Part shown: positions 5,945 to 8,741 of the stretch, in pieces | Layout: each line of letters opens with the position of its first letter | Numbering within the stretch: position 1 is the stretch's first letter | Source of the DNA: Bacillus_I endophytica_A | Lineage (GTDB): Bacteria > Bacillota > Bacilli > Bacillales > Bacillaceae_H | Direction: 5' to 3' | DNA length: 8,741 nucleotides | Assembly (NCBI RefSeq): GCF_026790145.1 | Contig: NZ_JALAMS010000064.1 | Span: 1 to 8,741, forward strand | Notes under the pieces: generated by a model | What the model saw: only the letters and a program-made list of their open reading frames with translations | The model's database searches: none | Told to the model about the DNA's origin: nothing | Translations under genes and position numbers: made by a program

Positions 5945-6562
5945 TTGCGAGATAGTAATATGGATTTGCGGGTCATTCGTACAAAAAATGCAATAAAGAA
6001 TGCATTAGTGGAATTAATTGAAGAAAAAGGTTTTGAAGCAATTACGGTAAAAGATATTACAAATACAGCAAACATAAATAGAGGCACTTTTTATACGCAC
6101 TATCAAGATAAATTCGATTTAATGGCGAAATGCCAAGAGGAAATCATGCAAGAAATGTCTAGCATTGCAAAACAGAAATTCCCGGATGTTATTGCTGAAC
6201 TTGGAACAAATCCTTCATCAACAGCACCCTTTACACTTGCTGTTTCCATTTTCGAATTTCTAAATGAAAATAGTGGTTTTATGAAAGCTGTGTTAAGTCC
6301 AAAAGGAGATTTATCTTTCCAAATAAAGCTTAAAGATTTCATGTGGAAAACACTATTTGAAAATGACAAAAATTCTCTTATTAATGAGGGCAATTTACTC
6401 GTTCCAGGTCAATATTTAGCTTCTTATATGGCAACTGCTCATATAGGAGTTGTTCAGCAATGGTTGAATAGTGGTAGAAAAGAAACTCCACAAGAAATGG
6501 CTCATATCTTATCAACAATAGCAGTTAATGGACCGTTTTTCGCAGCTGGATTAAAGAAGTAA
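5945..6562 (+). CDS. TetR-family regulator (tetR-2), DhaS-like C-terminal domain
   Basis: A 205-residue regulator. Residues about 6-55 form the TetR helix-turn-helix domain, with TVKDITNTANINRGTFYTHY as the DNA-binding segment followed by QDKFDLM. The C-terminal part (FEFLNENSGFMKAVLSPKGDLSFQ...) resembles the TetR_C_8 domain seen in DhaS-type regulators. The start is TTG at 5945: AAGGAGG (5930-5936) lies eight bases before it. A longer GTG start at 5915 would translate through that ribosome binding site. It is divergent from the flavin monooxygenase, with a 20-bp palindrome 40 bases upstream of its start, so autorepression and control of the monooxygenase are the natural inference. The ligand is probably the monooxygenase substrate or a related toxic compound. 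Confidence 0.88.
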   Translation: MRDSNMDLRVIRTKNAIKNALVELIEEKGFEAITVKDITNTANINRGTFYTHYQDKFDLMAKCQEEIMQEMSSIAKQKFPDVIAELGTNPSSTAPFTLAVSIFEFLNENSGFMKAVLSPKGDLSFQIKLKDFMWKTLFENDKNSLINEGNLLVPGQYLASYMATAHIGVVQQWLNSGRKETPQEMAHILSTIAVNGPFFAAGLKK

Positions 6563-6878
6563 ATCCATCAAGGAAAAAAGATATTATCTAAGAAAAAACA
6601 GATATTGTCCCTTTATTATTGGGATACTGTCAAAAAGTGTGGATTTAATTTCTAGTGAAAATAAAAAGTTTTTAACGTTTATTTTGGAGGGTGCTGATCA
6701 TTCAACAAAATTATAAATATATGAATTAAGTTATATCCAATAGAGGAATTTTATTTGATTTTTGTACTACAAACGAATTATATATCAGGGAGTTTTCAAC
6801 TTAATAAATCACCTAAATCTCCGTTAGAGAAAAGGTTGAAATCATAGCTGATTTCATCAACAATTCTTTAGTTGACAT
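6563..6878. other. Intergenic DNA after tetR-2, no gene seen
   Basis: Short, weak inverted segments occur (for example TCCC with GGGA near 6608-6624) but without a T run. A GGAGGG at about 6686 resembles a ribosome binding site, yet every frame behind it ends within about ten codons and lacks a good start codon. The nearest credible terminator for tetR-2 is inside the repeat at 6879-6970. Confidence 0.4.
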
Positions 6879-6970
6879 AAAACATGTTCGCGGAAGTAAA
6901 AAAAGCACAAACCCGTTGATTGATAATGGATTTGTGCTTTTTCTTTTCACATAGATATACTTTTACGGAC
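6879..6970. repeat. Dispersed intergenic repeat, copy 2
   Basis: This is the 92-base partner of 2340-2430 in the same orientation, ending in the shared tatacttttacggac. Similarity stops at both borders: the bases before 6879 and after 6970 do not match those flanking copy 1. It sits between two convergent genes, tetR-2 (+) and the PepSY gene (-). Confidence 0.65.
6898..6942. terminator. Bidirectional terminator hairpin inside repeat copy 2
   Basis: Arms 6905-6917 and 6925-6937 pair at 12 of 13 positions (one G-U) around loop GATTGAT, flanked by A7 before and T5 after. It can end tetR-2 transcription on the plus strand and the PepSY gene on the minus strand, where seven T follow the stem. Confidence 0.75.
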
Positions 6971-7019
6971 AGCTAGATTAGATTGATTGATAGAGTGAAG
7001 GAGAAAATAATAAACTGAT

Positions 7020-7559
7020 TCATTTTTCAACTTTTAATACTTTTCCATTAATTGCATCCACAGTAACTTCTGCTTCACTATGATAATTTGTACTTATTTC
7101 GATATCATAGACTAAGAGATCATTAAAATTATCTAGATTGATTTCCGTTATAGTCCCTCTTACTCTATCTAATGCTATTTGTTTTGCCTCCTTTAAAGAA
7201 ATTTTTGGTGAAACGTTTTGAAGTTCATCATCGAGATCGCTCTTACCTTCAATGTTTTGACTAATTTCTAACAATTTACCTGTTGACGCGTTAATGTCCA
7301 CCTCAAATGTTCCGGCTGACTTTACAATATTAACTTCATATTCTTTAGAACCATCATCATTTTCTTCTACATGATTAGTCGTTACTAGACCGCCGTTTAA
7401 TTCGTCTAACGCAATTTCTTCTGCCTTGTCTTCACCAATTGCTTGTGATGTTACATATGCTTGTATTGTTGTAGGTTTGTGAACTGTCTTCGTATAAATA
7501 CTAGCACTTAGACCATTTACAACCAAATAGCCTGTTAATAACACTATCATTAAGTTCAT
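7020..7559 (-). CDS. Membrane-anchored or secreted protein with two PepSY domains
   Basis: A 179-residue protein. Residues 1-19 form a short hydrophobic signal or anchor segment without a strongly charged start. Two PepSY repeats follow. The first spans about residues 40-101: IGEDKAEEIALDEL, then a beta strand and FEVDINASTGKLLEI. The second spans about 119-179: ISLKEAKQIALDRV, then AEVTVDAINGKVLKVEK. PepSY domains occur in the propeptides of M4 peptidases and in secreted Bacillus proteins such as YpeB, where they are thought to inhibit or fold peptidases outside the membrane. AAGAGG lies nine bases before the ATG. The gene begins 72 bases after the secreted-protein gene with no terminator between them, so they are likely one transcript. 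The exact partner is unknown. Confidence 0.8.
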   Translation of the reverse strand: MNLMIVLLTGYLVVNGLSASIYTKTVHKPTTIQAYVTSQAIGEDKAEEIALDELNGGLVTTNHVEENDDGSKEYEVNIVKSAGTFEVDINASTGKLLEISQNIEGKSDLDDELQNVSPKISLKEAKQIALDRVRGTITEINLDNFNDLLVYDIEISTNYHSEAEVTVDAINGKVLKVEK

Positions 7560-7631
7560 AGATGATAACCTCTTTTAATACCTATTTTAAATGCTGATAT
7601 GGGACCTTTTGGTAATAACTTCCTTTTCTTA

Positions 7632-8039
7632 TTAGTCATAAGTATAGACAGTTGAATTTCCACCCGTCCATTTAATAAGATAAAACTCGGCTTGATTATC
7701 GTTGCCATCGACATATTCACCAATATCTTTGTAAACTAAACAGCCACTTGAATCGAAATTTTCTGGAAAGAAAGGTTCAGAATAACCACCATAAAGGTCA
7801 GCTGGTACCCAGTCATCTGGATTAAACGAATCTTCTTCCATCAATCGATATGCACCCTCTTTACTATTCTCGCTAAGGCAAATTTTAAAATCGCCTCCAC
7901 CTGATTTAAAATTGGCACTCTGTTTTGTAAATACATCTTTCCCCTGATAATCCCAGTCACCACTACCATGTTGGGGAGCATTATTTGCAAATACAGGAGA
8001 AGGGACGAACAACGCAACAATCAATAACATGATCAACAT
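7632..8039 (-). CDS. Secreted protein of unknown function, 5' end frameshifted
   Basis: As sequenced the frame gives 135 residues with a hydrophobic stretch MLIMLLIVALFVPSPVFA, cleavable after VFA, and an acidic mature part rich in Gly, Asp, Tyr and Trp. Two cysteines (C54, C100) could form an extracellular disulfide. The ATG at 8039 has no ribosome binding site and the signal peptide lacks a positive start. Upstream, AGAGAGG lies just before an ATG at 8053, but that frame is MKKIKC-stop. Adding one A to its A7 tract (8044-8050) gives MKKNKMLIMLLIVALFVPSP, an ideal signal peptide. The real start is therefore probably 8053 with a one-base slip. Reinitiation at 8039, which overlaps the TGA of the short frame, is an alternative. 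The PepSY gene follows 72 bases downstream. No family is recognised. Confidence 0.7.
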   Translation of the reverse strand: MLIMLLIVALFVPSPVFANNAPQHGSGDWDYQGKDVFTKQSANFKSGGGDFKICLSENSKEGAYRLMEEDSFNPDDWVPADLYGGYSEPFFPENFDSSGCLVYKDIGEYVDGNDNQAEFYLIKWTGGNSTVYTYD

Positions 8040-8043
8040 TTTA

Positions 8044-8050
8044 TTTTTTT
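8044..8050 (-). other. A7 homopolymer that breaks the secreted-protein reading frame
   Basis: Coding strand reads ATG then seven A, then TAAAATG. Eight A would place the ATG at 8053, with its good ribosome binding site, in frame with the signal peptide. Same defect and direction as at 2110-2116. Confidence 0.7.
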
Positions 8051-8163
8051 CATAAGGACCTCTCTTTTTGATATTTCTAAAAATTTTAACATATCATACA
8101 TATTTTTTCGTGAGAGGTTATACCTAATTATTTTCTCGATGTTGTTTTGTAATAAAAGGCTTG

Positions 8164-8265
8164 TTATTTTTGGATTTTGATTCTCCTGACCTCTAAGGTT
8201 AATACGAGAAACATTAGAGATATAGGTTTTTGAACAATTTTTTCGGGTTGAAAAGGTTGGAACAT
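8164..8265 (-). pseudogene. Truncated 5' end of an arsA-like gene (33 codons)
   Basis: Directly after arsD, AGGGAGG (8274-8280) overlaps the arsD stop codon and lies eight bases before an ATG at 8265. The frame reads MFQPFQPEKIVQKP and on to a stop at 8164. ArsA ATPases of Bacillus relatives begin with a similar F-x-P-x-x-I-x-x-TP stretch before the P-loop GKGGVGKT; here the sequence diverges at about residue 14 and no P-loop appears in any of the following frames I translated. Position and translational coupling are exactly those of arsA in arsDA operons, so I infer a deletion or insertion that removed the rest. It could instead be an unrelated short peptide. Confidence 0.45.
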
Positions 8266-8278
8266 CTTTTTTGCCTCC

Positions 8279-8647
8279 CTATTTTGGATTGTTAATATTT
8301 AATTGGATAGGCATACGCGGTTTCTCACCTTTTAATTCTTCAGGATTAACATTAAACCATTCAGCTAACTCTTCATTGGTTGGATAGCTTCCTATTCTTA
8401 CAATCTTTTCATTTACAAGAACAAGAGGTAACGCGTCAGGTCCCTTTTCATGAAGGATTTGAGTGACTACCTTATTTTTCGTAAAGGCTTCTGTATCGTT
8501 CGCTAAATTATATCGGTTAATTTGAAATCCTTTTTTGTTTAGTGAGTGTATAGCAGAGGCAACTCGTGTTAATTCAGGATCTACACTTGGACCACATACC
8601 CCTGTAGAACAACACATGGCAGGATCAAATATCTCTACTTTTTTCAT
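8279..8647 (-). CDS. arsD: ArsD, arsenite metallochaperone and weak repressor
   Basis: A 122-residue protein, close to the usual 120. It begins MKKVEIFDPAMCCSTGVCGP: cysteines C12, C13 and C18 are the arsenite-binding triad of ArsD, which hands As(III) or Sb(III) to the ArsA ATPase of the ArsAB pump and also binds the ars promoter weakly. The thioredoxin-like fold continues through GPDALPLVLVNEKIV and the NEELAEWFNV helix. The C-terminal vicinal cysteine pairs of the R773 plasmid protein are absent, which is common in other ArsD proteins. The start is at 8647 because AAAGGAG lies nine bases before this ATG; an upstream TTG would run through that site. No arsR or pump gene is in view; any would lie beyond 8741. 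An intact arsA is missing downstream. Confidence 0.93.
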   Translation of the reverse strand: MKKVEIFDPAMCCSTGVCGPSVDPELTRVASAIHSLNKKGFQINRYNLANDTEAFTKNKVVTQILHEKGPDALPLVLVNEKIVRIGSYPTNEELAEWFNVNPEELKGEKPRMPIQLNINNPK

Positions 8648-8741
8648 CGTCAAGCACTCCTTTATCAAAATATAATAAATTGCATATATAAAAGGTGAAG
8701 TAAAAGCCGAGAGAGGTCCTTGGAGTTACCCCTGTCAAGTA

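Noticed and set aside
5893..6393. Minus-strand frames opposite tetR-2
   Set aside because: Shadows of the TetR coding sequence without start signals.
6680..6730. Possible small gene after GGAGGG near 6686
   Set aside because: All frames end within about ten codons and no normal start codon is well placed.
5887..6970. tetR-2 as cargo of an element bounded by GTCCGT (5888) and ACGGAC (6970)
   Set aside because: The left match is only a few bases and lies inside the TGTGTC/GACACA palindrome, which is better explained as an operator.
8054..8721. 12-base inverted repeat AGAGAGGTCCTT (8054-8065 and 8710-8721)
   Set aside because: One such match is expected by chance in a window of this size, and the first copy is simply a ribosome binding site region.
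1..8741. CRISPR array, tRNA or rRNA genes
   Set aside because: No regularly spaced repeats, cloverleaf-like or rRNA-like sequence was seen on reading the window.

Overview
The window looks like chromosomal or plasmid DNA of a low-GC Gram-positive bacterium, most likely a Bacillaceae member close to the Bacillus cereus group. This rests on strong AGGAGG-type ribosome binding sites, use of TTG and GTG starts, AT-rich intergenic DNA, and gene types common there: a CwlC/CwlB-like amidase, two TetR regulators, ArsD, and PepSY and signal-peptide proteins. The genus is an inference. Nothing in the window fixes it.

Layout. 1-81 (-) is the first 27 codons of an N-acetylmuramoyl-L-alanine amidase. 82-1186 holds no convincing intact gene; it contains a probable decayed membrane-protein remnant (about 484-837, +) and a terminator. 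A bidirectional terminator (1187-1224) closes a minus-strand pair: tetR-1 (1494-2087, real start probably 2122) followed by a 54-residue zinc-ribbon protein (1307-1471). About 600 bases of intergenic DNA follow, with several hairpins and one copy of a repeat of about 92 bp. Then come a serine beta-lactamase-like hydrolase (2730-3905, -) with its own terminator, and a flavin monooxygenase (4045-5583, -). A dense divergent control region (5584-5944) separates the monooxygenase from tetR-2 (5945-6562, +). The second copy of the 92-bp repeat (6879-6970) sits between tetR-2 and a minus-strand group: arsD (8279-8647), a truncated arsA-like start (8164-8265), a secreted 135-residue protein (7632-8039) and a double-PepSY protein (7020-7559).

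How the genes may work together. The monooxygenase, hydrolase and divergent TetR-2 look like a small regulated detoxification or modification locus. The monooxygenase promoter (5839-5867) is flanked by two different palindromes, and TetR-2 probably represses itself and perhaps the monooxygenase. The ArsD gene seems orphaned: a strong ribosome binding site overlaps its stop codon exactly where arsA normally starts, but the reading frame is only 33 codons.

Most notable observations: (1) tetR-1 and the secreted-protein gene each carry an A7 tract just after the ATG and each is exactly one A short of being in frame, which suggests phase variation, transcriptional slippage or homopolymer sequencing error; (2) the 92-bp intergenic repeat contains a terminator-like hairpin with compensatory base changes between its copies; (3) the ars cluster appears broken.
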